Part shown: in pieces, positions 8,436-15,930 of the stretch
Layout of the letters: every line of letters begins with the position of its first letter
Numbering within the stretch: position 1 is the first letter of the stretch
Source: Labilibaculum antarcticum
GTDB lineage: Bacteria > Bacteroidota > Bacteroidia > Bacteroidales > Marinifilaceae
Direction: 5' to 3'
Length of the DNA: 64,000 nt
NCBI RefSeq assembly: GCF_002356295.1
Contig: NZ_AP018042.1
Location: 496,001-560,000, forward strand
Notes under the pieces: model-generated
What the model was told of the DNA's origin: nothing
Seen by the model: the letters and a program-made list of their open reading frames with translations, nothing else
The model's database searches: none
Made by a program: the position numbers and the translations under genes

Positions 8436-9611
8436 ATGATTACGTTTCACGAGGCATTAAAAACCGTAAAACATGCCACGAAAAAGTTAGATACAGAAAT
8501 TATCAATTTGGCTGACTGTTTAAATCGAGTTGTAGCAGAAGATGTACTTTCTGACATGTCACTTCCGCCCTTTAATAAATCGGCAATGGATGGATATGCC
8601 TGCAAACAATCAGATTTAGCTAATAATCTTGAAGTATTGGAGGTTATTGCTGCAGGATCTGCCCCAACTAAAACTGTTGGAACCAATCAGTGTTCTAAAA
8701 TAATGACCGGAGCAATGGTGCCTGAAGGTGCAGATACAGTAATCATGATTGAGCATACCGAACAAATTAATGACAATCACATTCACTTCACCAAAGAAAA
8801 AACGAAATCGAATATCTGCCTTAAAGGGGAAGATATTTTAGAAAATGATGTTGTCCTAAAAAAAGGAACCCGATTAAAAGCACAACATATATCAGTATTA
8901 GCAAGTGTTGGATGTGCAAATCCTGTTGTTTACAAACAGCCAAAAGTTGCAACTATTGCAACAGGAAGCGAATTGGTTGAACCCGATCAAAAACCAGAAA
9001 TATCTCAAATTCGCAATGTAAACTCCTGGCAACTTCAAGCTCAATTGCAAAAAATGGGCATTAAAGGTGATAATAAAGGGATTGTTTTAGATTCGAAGCA
9101 AGCTACAAAAGAGGCAATGATTAAAAGCCTTGAGGAAAATGATGTACTAATTATATCTGGTGGTGTATCTGTTGGTGATTTTGATTTTATACCACAAATT
9201 TTAAAAGAATTAGGTTTCAATATTTGGTTTCATACCCTTATGGTAAAACCCGGTAAACATACCGTTTTCGCAACCTGCAAGGAGAAATACGTTTTGGGCT
9301 TACCTGGAAATCCGGTTTCCTCTTTTGTGCAATTTGAATTACTCGGAAAACCATTACTATACCGCCTTATGGGCTATGATTACAATGCTCCAATGGTAAG
9401 AATGCCAATCGCATCAGATTACAAACGAAAAAGAGCTGACAGACTTGAATTTTTGCCTGTCCGCTTTAATGCAGACAATCAAGTTGTACCGATAAAATAT
9501 CATGGTTCAGCTCATATTAATGCTTTTACATCAGCCAATGGGATTATGCTAATACCTACTGATGTTGATGAATTTATGGAAGGAGAATTTGTTCATGTTA
9601 GACAATTATAA
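8436..9611 (+). CDS. moeA: molybdopterin molybdenumtransferase MoeA
   Basis: Inserts molybdate into adenylylated molybdopterin to make active cofactor. The 391 residues show the family layout: N-terminal PPFNKSAMDGYA motif near residue 50, the MTGAMVPEGADTVIMIE segment, the MPT-binding domain with TGSEL and SGGVSVGDFD, and LGLPGNPVSSFV, then the C-terminal barrel domain. Every expected motif is intact. The last 17 bases overlap the start of moaA, which suggests translational coupling. Confidence 0.95.
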   Translation: MITFHEALKTVKHATKKLDTEIINLADCLNRVVAEDVLSDMSLPPFNKSAMDGYACKQSDLANNLEVLEVIAAGSAPTKTVGTNQCSKIMTGAMVPEGADTVIMIEHTEQINDNHIHFTKEKTKSNICLKGEDILENDVVLKKGTRLKAQHISVLASVGCANPVVYKQPKVATIATGSELVEPDQKPEISQIRNVNSWQLQAQLQKMGIKGDNKGIVLDSKQATKEAMIKSLEENDVLIISGGVSVGDFDFIPQILKELGFNIWFHTLMVKPGKHTVFATCKEKYVLGLPGNPVSSFVQFELLGKPLLYRLMGYDYNAPMVRMPIASDYKRKRADRLEFLPVRFNADNQVVPIKYHGSAHINAFTSANGIMLIPTDVDEFMEGEFVHVRQL

Positions 9612-10395
9612 CAGAAATATAAATTACTTGCGAATTTCGGTAACAGACCGATGCAATCTTCGTTGTACTTATTGTATGCCCGAAGAAGGTATTGATTTAA
9701 TGGCTCATGATGAAGTATTGAGTTTTGAGCAGATTACCGATTTTGTGAAAGAAGCTGTTGCAAGTGGAATCACCAAAATACGGCTTACCGGAGGCGAACC
9801 CTTGGTTAGAAAAGGAATTGTCGATTTGGTACAGTTGTTATCTGATATTCCTGGTATTGATGAAATCGCAATGACGACCAATGGCATATTACTTGAAAAA
9901 TATGCTGATCGATTGGCTAAAGCCGGATTGCAACGAGTTAACATCAGTTTAGATACGCTTAAGCCTGAAAAATACAGAGAAATAACCCGTTTGGGTAATA
10001 TTGAAGATGTTTTTAAAGGAATTAAAGCGGCTCAAAAGGCCGGATTGAACCCCGTAAAAATAAACTGCGTTCGAATGCCTGATGCCGATTTGGATGATCT
10101 GGAAGATTTACGCAAATTTTGCAAGAGTAATAATCTGGATTTACGATTCATCAAACAAATGGATTTGGCAAGCGGCGAGTTCTCTGTTGTTGAAGGAGGT
10201 AAAGGTGGAAACTGTTTGGAATGCAACCGGATTAGACTTACGGCCAACGGAAAAGTTAAACCCTGTTTATTTAATGCCAGCGAATTCGATATCAAAGAAT
10301 TAGGAATTAAAAAAGCAATCGATAATTCGATCAATCAAAAACCGGAAGCTGGGACTAAGAATAAAAATGGTAGTTTTTATGGAATTGGTGGATAG
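9595..10395 (+). CDS. moaA: GTP 3',8-cyclase MoaA, compact form
   Basis: Radical SAM enzyme that starts Moco synthesis by rearranging GTP. The start at 9595 (MLDNYNRNINYLRISV) overlaps moeA and is preferred to an upstream in-frame ATG at 9562. Both iron-sulfur sites are present: CxxxCxxC at C20, C24, C27 and the second site at C207, C210, C224 in the CNRIRLTANGKVKPC region. The C-terminal double glycine needed by MoaA is present (YGIGG end). At 266 residues it is about 60 shorter than usual; the missing part lies between RFIKQMD and the second cluster, a clean in-frame loss, so the gene is probably functional. Confidence 0.9.
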   Translation: MLDNYNRNINYLRISVTDRCNLRCTYCMPEEGIDLMAHDEVLSFEQITDFVKEAVASGITKIRLTGGEPLVRKGIVDLVQLLSDIPGIDEIAMTTNGILLEKYADRLAKAGLQRVNISLDTLKPEKYREITRLGNIEDVFKGIKAAQKAGLNPVKINCVRMPDADLDDLEDLRKFCKSNNLDLRFIKQMDLASGEFSVVEGGKGGNCLECNRIRLTANGKVKPCLFNASEFDIKELGIKKAIDNSINQKPEAGTKNKNGSFYGIGG

Positions 10396-10397
10396 AT

Positions 10398-10480
10398 CAA
10401 GTGACAAGAAGAAAGGTATAAGGTACAAGGATTAAGGATTAAGGGACAAGTGGCAAGGATCAAGTGACAAGGATCAAGGA
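10398..10480 (+). repeat. degenerate CAAGGATCAAGTGA simple repeat
   Basis: The gap between moaA and moaC contains many imperfect copies of a short unit, with variants CAAGTGACAAG, CAAGGATTAAGG and GACAAGGATCAAGG. There is no coding potential. It looks like slippage-type low-complexity sequence. The next gene starts at 10520, so the repeat may separate two translation units of one operon. Confidence 0.7.
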
Positions 10481-10519
10481 GCTCTAACAGAAAACGTTTT
10501 CAGTAAACAACATTTAATA

Positions 10520-10978
10520 ATGGGAGAATTTAGTCATATAGATAAGGATGGTAAAGCCAATATGGTTGATGTGGGTCATAAAGAGCCACAAATAAGAGAA
10601 GCCAAAGCGGTTGGCATCATTCTTTTAGAGCCTCGCACCCTCGAATTAATAAATGAAAATGCAATGAAAAAAGGTGATGTTTTGACTATTGCAGAAATAG
10701 CAGGTATTCAGGCGGCTAAACGCACGAGTGATTTGATTCCTCTCTGTCATACGCTTCAGATAACAAAGGCTGAAGTAAAATGCAGCATTATTAAGAAGGG
10801 TATTCAGGTAAATACCCGAGTAAAATGCATTGGACAAACGGGAGTAGAAATGGAAGCGTTAACCGCTGCCAGCATAGCTCTGCTAACCATTTACGATATG
10901 TGTAAAGCTGTTGATAAATCAATGGTATTAGGTGAAATTACGCTTGTAGAAAAAACAAAAACCGATTTGAAGCAATAA
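10520..10978 (+). CDS. moaC: cyclic pyranopterin monophosphate synthase MoaC
   Basis: Acts directly after MoaA to form cyclic pyranopterin monophosphate. The 152-residue protein contains the family's signature segments: MVDVGHKEP near the N-terminus, the IPLCHTLQI substrate-binding motif, GVEMEALTAAS, and YDMCKAVDK with the catalytic lysine near residue 130. Length is normal. It is separated from moaA by 124 bases that include a simple repeat, and from the next gene by 6 bases. Confidence 0.95.
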   Translation: MGEFSHIDKDGKANMVDVGHKEPQIREAKAVGIILLEPRTLELINENAMKKGDVLTIAEIAGIQAAKRTSDLIPLCHTLQITKAEVKCSIIKKGIQVNTRVKCIGQTGVEMEALTAASIALLTIYDMCKAVDKSMVLGEITLVEKTKTDLKQ

Positions 10979-10984
10979 AACACG

Positions 10985-11932
10985 ATGAGCATGAGCACAA
11001 AAGAAGTATTAGTACTCTCTGTAAATATATCTGAGAAAAAAGGAGTCATAAAAAAACCTGTTGATTCTATAGAATTGAATTCACTAGGTGTTGTAAATGA
11101 TGCACATGCGGGAAACTGGCACCGTCAGGTTAGCTTGCTGGCTAAAGAAAGTATCGATAAATTTTCGATACAAGCCAAACGTAAAATCAATTTTGGCGAA
11201 TTTGCCGAGAACATTACCACTGAAGGGCTTTGGCTTCACCATACTGCTCCACTTGATCGTTTCCACATTGGTGATATGGTTTTGGAAGTAACTCAGATTG
11301 GTAAAAAATGCCATGGTGACAATTGCAGTATTTTTCGTGAAATAGGAAACTGCGTGATGCCAAAAGAAGGTATTTTTTGCAGAGTTTTAAATGGAGGTAA
11401 TTTGAAAGCTGGTGATGTGCTTAGTTATCATCCAAGAATTATTAAAACCATGGTAATAACTCTTAGCGACAGAGCTAGCCGAGGTGAATATGAAGACAAA
11501 AGCGGGCCTTTATTGGAGAAATTGGCTGAAGACTTCTTCAAATCTAAAAACCGCCATTATCAAATAGAAAAATTTATTATTCCTGACAAAGAATCCGACC
11601 TGACTAATTTGCTGGAAAAAGCAAAAAAAGAGAACTTCGATCTTGTTTTCACTACAGGTGGAACCGGAATAGGACCCAAAGATATTACTCCTGATGTAGT
11701 AAAAAGACACATCACAAAAGAGATAACAGGAATCATGGAGTTGATTCGGGTAAAATATGGGATGGAAAAGCCAAATGCATTGGTTAGTCGTGGCATTGCT
11801 GGAGTTATGAATGAATCTCTAATTTACACCATGCCTGGTAGTCCAAAAGCCGTAAATGAATACTGCGCGGAGATTTTTAAGACCATTGAACACTCGCTTT
11901 ACATGATGAATGAGCTGGATATTCATGGGTAA
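10985..11932 (+). CDS. MOSC domain fused to MogA/MoaB molybdopterin adenylyltransferase
   Basis: A 315-residue two-domain protein. Residues 1-150 are a MOSC domain, a beta-barrel fold linked to sulfur or molybdenum-cofactor handling; it includes NDAHAGNWHRQVSLL and FGEFAENITTEGL. Residues 155-315 form a MogA/MoaB domain with VITLSDRASRGEYEDKSGP, the TTGGTGIGPKDITPD loop and MPGSPKAV, which adenylylates molybdopterin before MoeA inserts metal. The fusion seems genuine, since no stop or start separates the domains. ATG codons at 10985 and 10991 are both usable. Last gene of the Moco operon. Confidence 0.9.
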   Translation: MSMSTKEVLVLSVNISEKKGVIKKPVDSIELNSLGVVNDAHAGNWHRQVSLLAKESIDKFSIQAKRKINFGEFAENITTEGLWLHHTAPLDRFHIGDMVLEVTQIGKKCHGDNCSIFREIGNCVMPKEGIFCRVLNGGNLKAGDVLSYHPRIIKTMVITLSDRASRGEYEDKSGPLLEKLAEDFFKSKNRHYQIEKFIIPDKESDLTNLLEKAKKENFDLVFTTGGTGIGPKDITPDVVKRHITKEITGIMELIRVKYGMEKPNALVSRGIAGVMNESLIYTMPGSPKAVNEYCAEIFKTIEHSLYMMNELDIHG

Positions 11933-11996
11933 ATAAAATTAATTGAATTGAGAATCAAGCTATTTCAAATTAATTACTCTCAGAAGTAAAATAATG

Positions 11997-12028
11997 TTTG
12001 GCTGTAAGTATTTTTTGTCCTACATTTG
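11997..12028 (+). promoter_or_regulatory. tRNA-Ser promoter
   Basis: TTTG at 11997-12000, a 20-base spacer, and TACATTTG at 12021-12028 match both boxes of the Bacteroidota consensus exactly. Transcription should start near 12035, about 55 bases before the tRNA. Confidence 0.8.
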
Positions 12029-12090
12029 CACCCGTTATCACAAGAGATATCAGGGTAATGATTTCAATAATCAAAGCTCAAAAAAATATT

Positions 12091-12178
12091 GGAGAGATGG
12101 CAGAGTGGTCGAATGCGGTAGTCTTGAAAACTATTGTGCGGCAACGTACCGGGGGTTCGAATCCCTCTCTCTCCGCCA
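12091..12178 (+). tRNA. tRNA-Ser (anticodon UGA)
   Basis: An 88-base gene. The acceptor stem GGAGAGA pairs with TCTCTCC, the anticodon loop is CTTGAAA with anticodon TGA inside a GTAGT/ACTAT stem, there is a long class II variable arm as expected for serine, and the T arm contains GTTCGAATC. The 3' CCA is encoded. It has its own promoter and terminator and marks the boundary between core genes and the rearranged region that follows. Confidence 0.97.
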
Positions 12179-12189
12179 GTATTTACGGA

Positions 12190-12220
12190 CAAAGCAGCAT
12201 CTAAGATGCTGCTTTGTTTG
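12190..12220 (+). terminator. terminator of tRNA-Ser
   Basis: A perfect 12-base-pair stem CAAAGCAGCATC/GATGCTGCTTTG with a three-base loop, followed by TTTG, 11 bases after the tRNA 3' end. Confidence 0.85.
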
Positions 12221-12268
12221 TATTAAATAATCTTTAGTTGCAACAAATCTCTTACTATTTTGCTCTAG

Positions 12269-12302
12269 AAAACAAAAAGCTGCTACGAAATTCGCAGCAG
12301 CT
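12269..12302 (-). terminator. terminator downstream of the DUF6266 pseudogene
   Basis: On the minus strand AAGCTGCT pairs with AGCAGCTT and the stem is followed by TTTTTGTTTTC. It lies just past the 3' end of the broken minus-strand gene and probably belonged to it. Confidence 0.65.
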
Positions 12303-12319
12303 TAAAGAATAGATTCTTT

Positions 12320-12930
12320 TCAAATGGTGCTGACTAGATGAAAATTCGCTTCCATCTGTAGAACCAAAATAAGCATACACCTGTACCATGCCATGCTAAA
12401 TGGTAATGTCACATCTGCAGTTTCGGCAGAACGTAAAGTTCCCGGATGCAAAACCTGAACATCATCATCTGACTTCAAAACGACTAGATCCAACTGGTCA
12501 TCGGCTTTGCCAATTCCATTTGCACTATCATCAGTCCAGGAGACTGTGATTCCAGAACTCACATCCATATCATTGGCAATACTAATACCAGATGGAAGAG
12601 CCAAAGGACCAACTGATACTTTGAAGTCCTTAAAATTGGTCAATTCACCACTTTCATCGAAAGCAGCAACATTGGTCTTTACAAAGAGGTTGTAACCGGT
12701 CATCTTCCCTGCAGAAAGATTCCATACCGGACGAATCAGGATTGCCAAAAGCAAGGATACTAACCTTACTACCGATTTAAACCAGCTTCTCTGCTCCTTC
12801 TATTTCTCCGTATTGGAGGTGTTTGGACCGGAAGTGACTTGATGTAATTTACACCTTTCCAACTGGAACCAACAACGGTTCCTATTTTTCCTGAGAACGG
12901 GCCCTGGATCCCTTGAGAGTATTTTCCCAT
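12320..12930 (-). pseudogene. DUF6266-family protein gene, frameshifted
   Basis: From the ATG at 12930 the product begins MGKYSQGIQGPFSGKIGTVV and continues as a typical DUF6266 N-terminus up to about residue 50, where the frame ends. The homologous reading resumes in another frame (RPVWNLSAGKMTGYNLFVKT) and continues to about 12390. A second shift follows: after SMAWYR the family-like continuation VYAYFGSTDGSEF lies in a different frame. At least two frameshifts therefore break a gene of about 200 codons. DUF6266 proteins are small Bacteroidota proteins of unknown role. The gene sits in debris directly after the tRNA. Confidence 0.8.
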
Positions 12931-13014
12931 GACAATAAAAAATTAAGGGTTAGTAATAAAAGATTAATTAACATAGAATTGGGAAAAGCAAGTGTAGAAC
13001 TGGTGGATTGACAT

Positions 13015-13275
13015 GCTAGAGATACTCTTTACCAGTCAGTATTCAAGGCTTTTTTAGAGAAGCTGGAATTGCAGAAAACCAAAGTGACCCGCATCGAAGC
13101 AACCATCTACAAGTTCTTTGAAAAGATGACCAAAACAGATATGCTAATACTTGATGATTTTGGACTCACTCATTTGGAACAACAGCAGCAGTTAGATCTA
13201 ATGGATATTATCGAGTACAGGTATGGAATAACCTCCACTATTATCGAACCAATTTTAAAACTACTTATTGACTAA
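13015..13275 (+). pseudogene. istB: IS21-family helper ATPase IstB, C-terminal fragment
   Basis: The reading DMLILDDFGLTHLEQQQQLDLMDIIEYRYG contains the Walker B core and the following segment of IstB, the ATPase that assists IS21 transposition. The N-terminal Walker A part is absent. The usual continuation after STIIASQLP is lost, since the frame reads STIIEPILKLL and stops. Upstream codons from about 13015 may be more of the same gene. No istA or terminal inverted repeats are visible, so this is a dead remnant of an insertion sequence next to tRNA-Ser. Confidence 0.75.
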
Positions 13276-13332
13276 GCAAAATTGAACTTGTAAACTTCCT
13301 TATATCCACAATTTAAAAATCATCCTAAAGTA

Positions 13333-13376
13333 AAAAGACTGTAAATCTGAATATTCACAGTCTTTTGTTTTATTTT
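13333..13376 (+). terminator. intrinsic terminator after istB fragment
   Basis: AAAAGACTGT pairs with ACAGTCTTTT and is followed by GTTTTATTTT. A strong plus-strand terminator about 60 bases past the end of the IS fragment; it also insulates the minus-strand sulfatase pseudogene that follows. Confidence 0.75.
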
Positions 13377-13454
13377 CCCCTAATCCATTATAAAACGGTT
13401 CAGGTATATATAAAAATATTTTTTAAGAAATGCTACCATAATATTAAAAGTCAA

Positions 13455-14100
13455 TTAATCTTTAACCACTTTTTTCCATTCTAAATTTTTTAATTCATAT
13501 AAGGACCCCGATAAATCTTTATATTTTTTTCTTAGCGGAATGTATTCTGGATTGATTGCATAATTACCCCATATTCCCAACATTAATTTTAAGGCTCCTT
13601 ATCTTTTCAGGAAATTGTCCTTTATCATCTGTTTCAATAATCCAATTCTTTAATATTTGGGAGTAATGTGATAATTCTTCAGAATATTTTGGATTTAATG
13701 CAAGATTATTTAATTCAAATGGATCTTCTTTTAAATCATATAACTCTTCGGAGGGTCTAAAATCCAACAAAAATAGATCTTAAATAGAATCCAGTTTATT
13801 TTAATCGTGCAACTGCTTCATAACTTTTACAAATCCTACTCCATCTGCATCCATATAACTGGGTTGCATGTATGGTCTATCTGTCATGAAATTACGAATA
13901 TACTTGAAGTCTTTAGATTGTACTGATCGAATTCTGTCAATGGAAAAATCGCAACGATCTCTAGTTGAAATAACATACTCTCTGGGAGTGTAATCTGATG
14001 CTAAGAAATCCTGATCTTCTGTGTATGAAGGTTTTTCAATACCCGCTAATCCTAATGTAGTAGTTCCAATATCAAGTCCACTCATTAAATCAGTATTAAA
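13455..14100 (-). pseudogene. broken sulfatase gene, C-terminal half only
   Basis: The three pieces match the downstream-half of the intact neighbour at 14285-15811: GLAGIEKPSYTEDQDFL...STRDRCDFSIDRIRSV (14085-13801), then after stops SEELYDLKEDPFELNNLALNPKY (to 13564), then after another frameshift NPEYIPLRKKYKDLSGS ending at a TAA at 13455. The N-terminal half with the formylglycine motif is missing. It is a decayed tandem paralog, truncated near 14100-14140 beside an inverted repeat. It cannot make an active enzyme. Confidence 0.85.
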
Positions 14101-14150
14101 CAGTCTTCACTATTTTGATTAGGAACCTTTGGAGGTGCCTTTTTAAAGAT

Positions 14151-14196
14151 ATTATAAACTTTTATTAGATATAAAAACCTAATAAAAGTTTATAAT
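14151..14196. repeat. perfect 18-bp inverted repeat, 10-base spacer
   Basis: ATTATAAACTTTTATTAG at 14151-14168 is exactly repeated in inverse at 14179-14196. It lies between the intact sulfatase and its truncated copy. It could form a long AT hairpin in the sulfatase transcript about 90 bases after the stop, or mark a recombination point. There is no U tract, so I do not call it a terminator. Confidence 0.75.
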
Positions 14197-14284
14197 TATT
14201 GATTGGATAATTATAGCAATAATAGGGTTTCAAAATATTAAAACACCATGTTGTATAATCTTAGCCTAATCGGTATTCATGATA

Positions 14285-15811
14285 TTAATTTTCTATAGCT
14301 CCCCAATGTTCGCTCTTCAACCAAAATTGAGATCCTGCTAGGTCTGGGTATTTTACTTTTAAAGCATCAAACTCAGGGTTGGTAGCATTATCGCCCCATA
14401 TACCAAGCATTAGTTTTAAGTTTTCTTCGTTTTCAGGATATTGACCTTTATCATCTGTTTCTTTAATCCAGTTCTCTAAAATATCAGCATGTTTCTTTAA
14501 TTCTGAAGCATATTTAGGATCTAGAGCAAGGTTATGAATTTCGTAAGGGTCATTTTTAAGATCATAAAGTTCTTCACTGATTCTGTCTTTGGCAAAGAAT
14601 ATTTTCTGAATACTATCTAGTTTATTGTCTCTATTTAACTCATTCATTGTTTTTACGAAAGCAATGCCGTCAACATCCATATAAGTAGGTTGAGTATAAG
14701 GACGATCTAACATGAAGTTTTTGATATACTTAAAATCTTTAGAACGAACAGATCTAATTCTATCAATAGTAAAATCACAACGGTCTCTAGTAGAAATTAC
14801 ATATTCTCTTTCTTTAGCACCTTTACTTAAAAAATCTTGTCCTTCAATATATTCTGGAATTGCAATACCTGCTAATGCAAGAGAACTTGGTCCAAAATCT
14901 ATTCCACTCACTAGACCCTCAAAAACTTCTCCTGATTTAGTAATTTTTGATTTAGTAAAGTCAGCAATAATTAGAGGAACTTTAATTCCACCTTCGTATA
15001 AAAATTGTTTGTGACGTGTTAAACGCATACCATGATCTGAAAAGAAAAATACGATTGTATTTTCTAGTAAACCATTTTCTTTTAATTTTTCAATTATATT
15101 ACCAAGAATTTCATCAGTAATTTGAATAGCATCAAGGTGATTAGCATATTCTTCAATAATTACGGGATTATTTGGTAAATATGGTGGAAGTTTAATAAGA
15201 GATCTATCTACAGGTGTTTTTACTCTTCCTTCAAAATTACCATTAAAGATTTCTTTTCCACCATCAAGTTGTATTTGTCCAAAAAATGGAGTTTTGCTAG
15301 ATAATGAATCAAGAGGAATTCTAACTCCACCTTTTCCATATAATGGATGTGCTCGGTGTTTTTGAGTATAAAGGTCAGATCTGTTATAAGTGAAGTTATA
15401 ATCATCTTTGCCATTATTGAAAGTAAAATATCCAGCATCTTTAAACAACTCAGGAATTGTTTTCATATACTCTGGTAGATAAATTGCAGACTCTTTAGTT
15501 CTTGCACTATGGTGATTATGACCACCGAATGTTGTAGACATTACTCCTGTAATCATACTAGATCTACTCGCAGAACAAACAGGTGCTGGCATAATTGCAT
15601 TTGTGAATGTAAGACCCTCTTTGGCAAGATTATCAATGTTTGGAGTTGAAATAATCTCTGTGCCATAACAGCCCATAAGTGGAGCTGTATCTTCTAGGAC
15701 TATCCATAGAACATTTGGCTTTTTATCCGGTTTTGATACTGAACTACATGCATTTAGAACTAAAGTAGACGCAATAATTAGTAATAGAATTACATTTTTA
15801 AAAAAATTCAT
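14285..15811 (-). CDS. S1-family sulfatase, lipoprotein (N-sulfoglucosamine-sulfohydrolase-like branch)
   Basis: Formylglycine sulfatase of 508 residues with a lipoprotein signal (LNACSS, lipid Cys 22). The modification motif is C79-S-A-S-R followed by MITG, so the Cys type with Ala replacing the common Pro. The metal site is visible at LEDTAP (Asp near 41) and FFSDHGMRL. The NxGCYG and GHNHHS segments resemble the S1_8-like branch, which includes heparan N-sulfatases, but the substrate here is not established. It is the last intact gene of the leftward locus and has a decayed copy immediately downstream. Confidence 0.88.
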   Translation of the reverse strand: MNFFKNVILLLIIASTLVLNACSSVSKPDKKPNVLWIVLEDTAPLMGCYGTEIISTPNIDNLAKEGLTFTNAIMPAPVCSASRSSMITGVMSTTFGGHNHHSARTKESAIYLPEYMKTIPELFKDAGYFTFNNGKDDYNFTYNRSDLYTQKHRAHPLYGKGGVRIPLDSLSSKTPFFGQIQLDGGKEIFNGNFEGRVKTPVDRSLIKLPPYLPNNPVIIEEYANHLDAIQITDEILGNIIEKLKENGLLENTIVFFFSDHGMRLTRHKQFLYEGGIKVPLIIADFTKSKITKSGEVFEGLVSGIDFGPSSLALAGIAIPEYIEGQDFLSKGAKEREYVISTRDRCDFTIDRIRSVRSKDFKYIKNFMLDRPYTQPTYMDVDGIAFVKTMNELNRDNKLDSIQKIFFAKDRISEELYDLKNDPYEIHNLALDPKYASELKKHADILENWIKETDDKGQYPENEENLKLMLGIWGDNATNPEFDALKVKYPDLAGSQFWLKSEHWGAIEN

Positions 15812-15930
15812 GATTATATTTTAAAAAAAAGAATTGACAAAATTATGTTTATTTATTAATTGTAATCATTATTAGTTAGTTAGTAAGATGAAGTTTTGGG
15901 ATTACAATACCTCATCCTACATATAACAAA

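Noticed and set aside
9562-9594. Upstream ATG that would lengthen moaA by 11 residues
   Set aside because: The extra residues are not conserved and lie inside moeA; the start at 9595 gives the normal N-terminus.
11994-12230. Two ORFs running through the tRNA-Ser gene
   Set aside because: They translate the tRNA and its terminator; not genes.
12230-14200. A complete insertion sequence in the tRNA-proximal debris
   Set aside because: Only an istB fragment is found; no istA, no paired terminal repeats and no target duplication could be seen.
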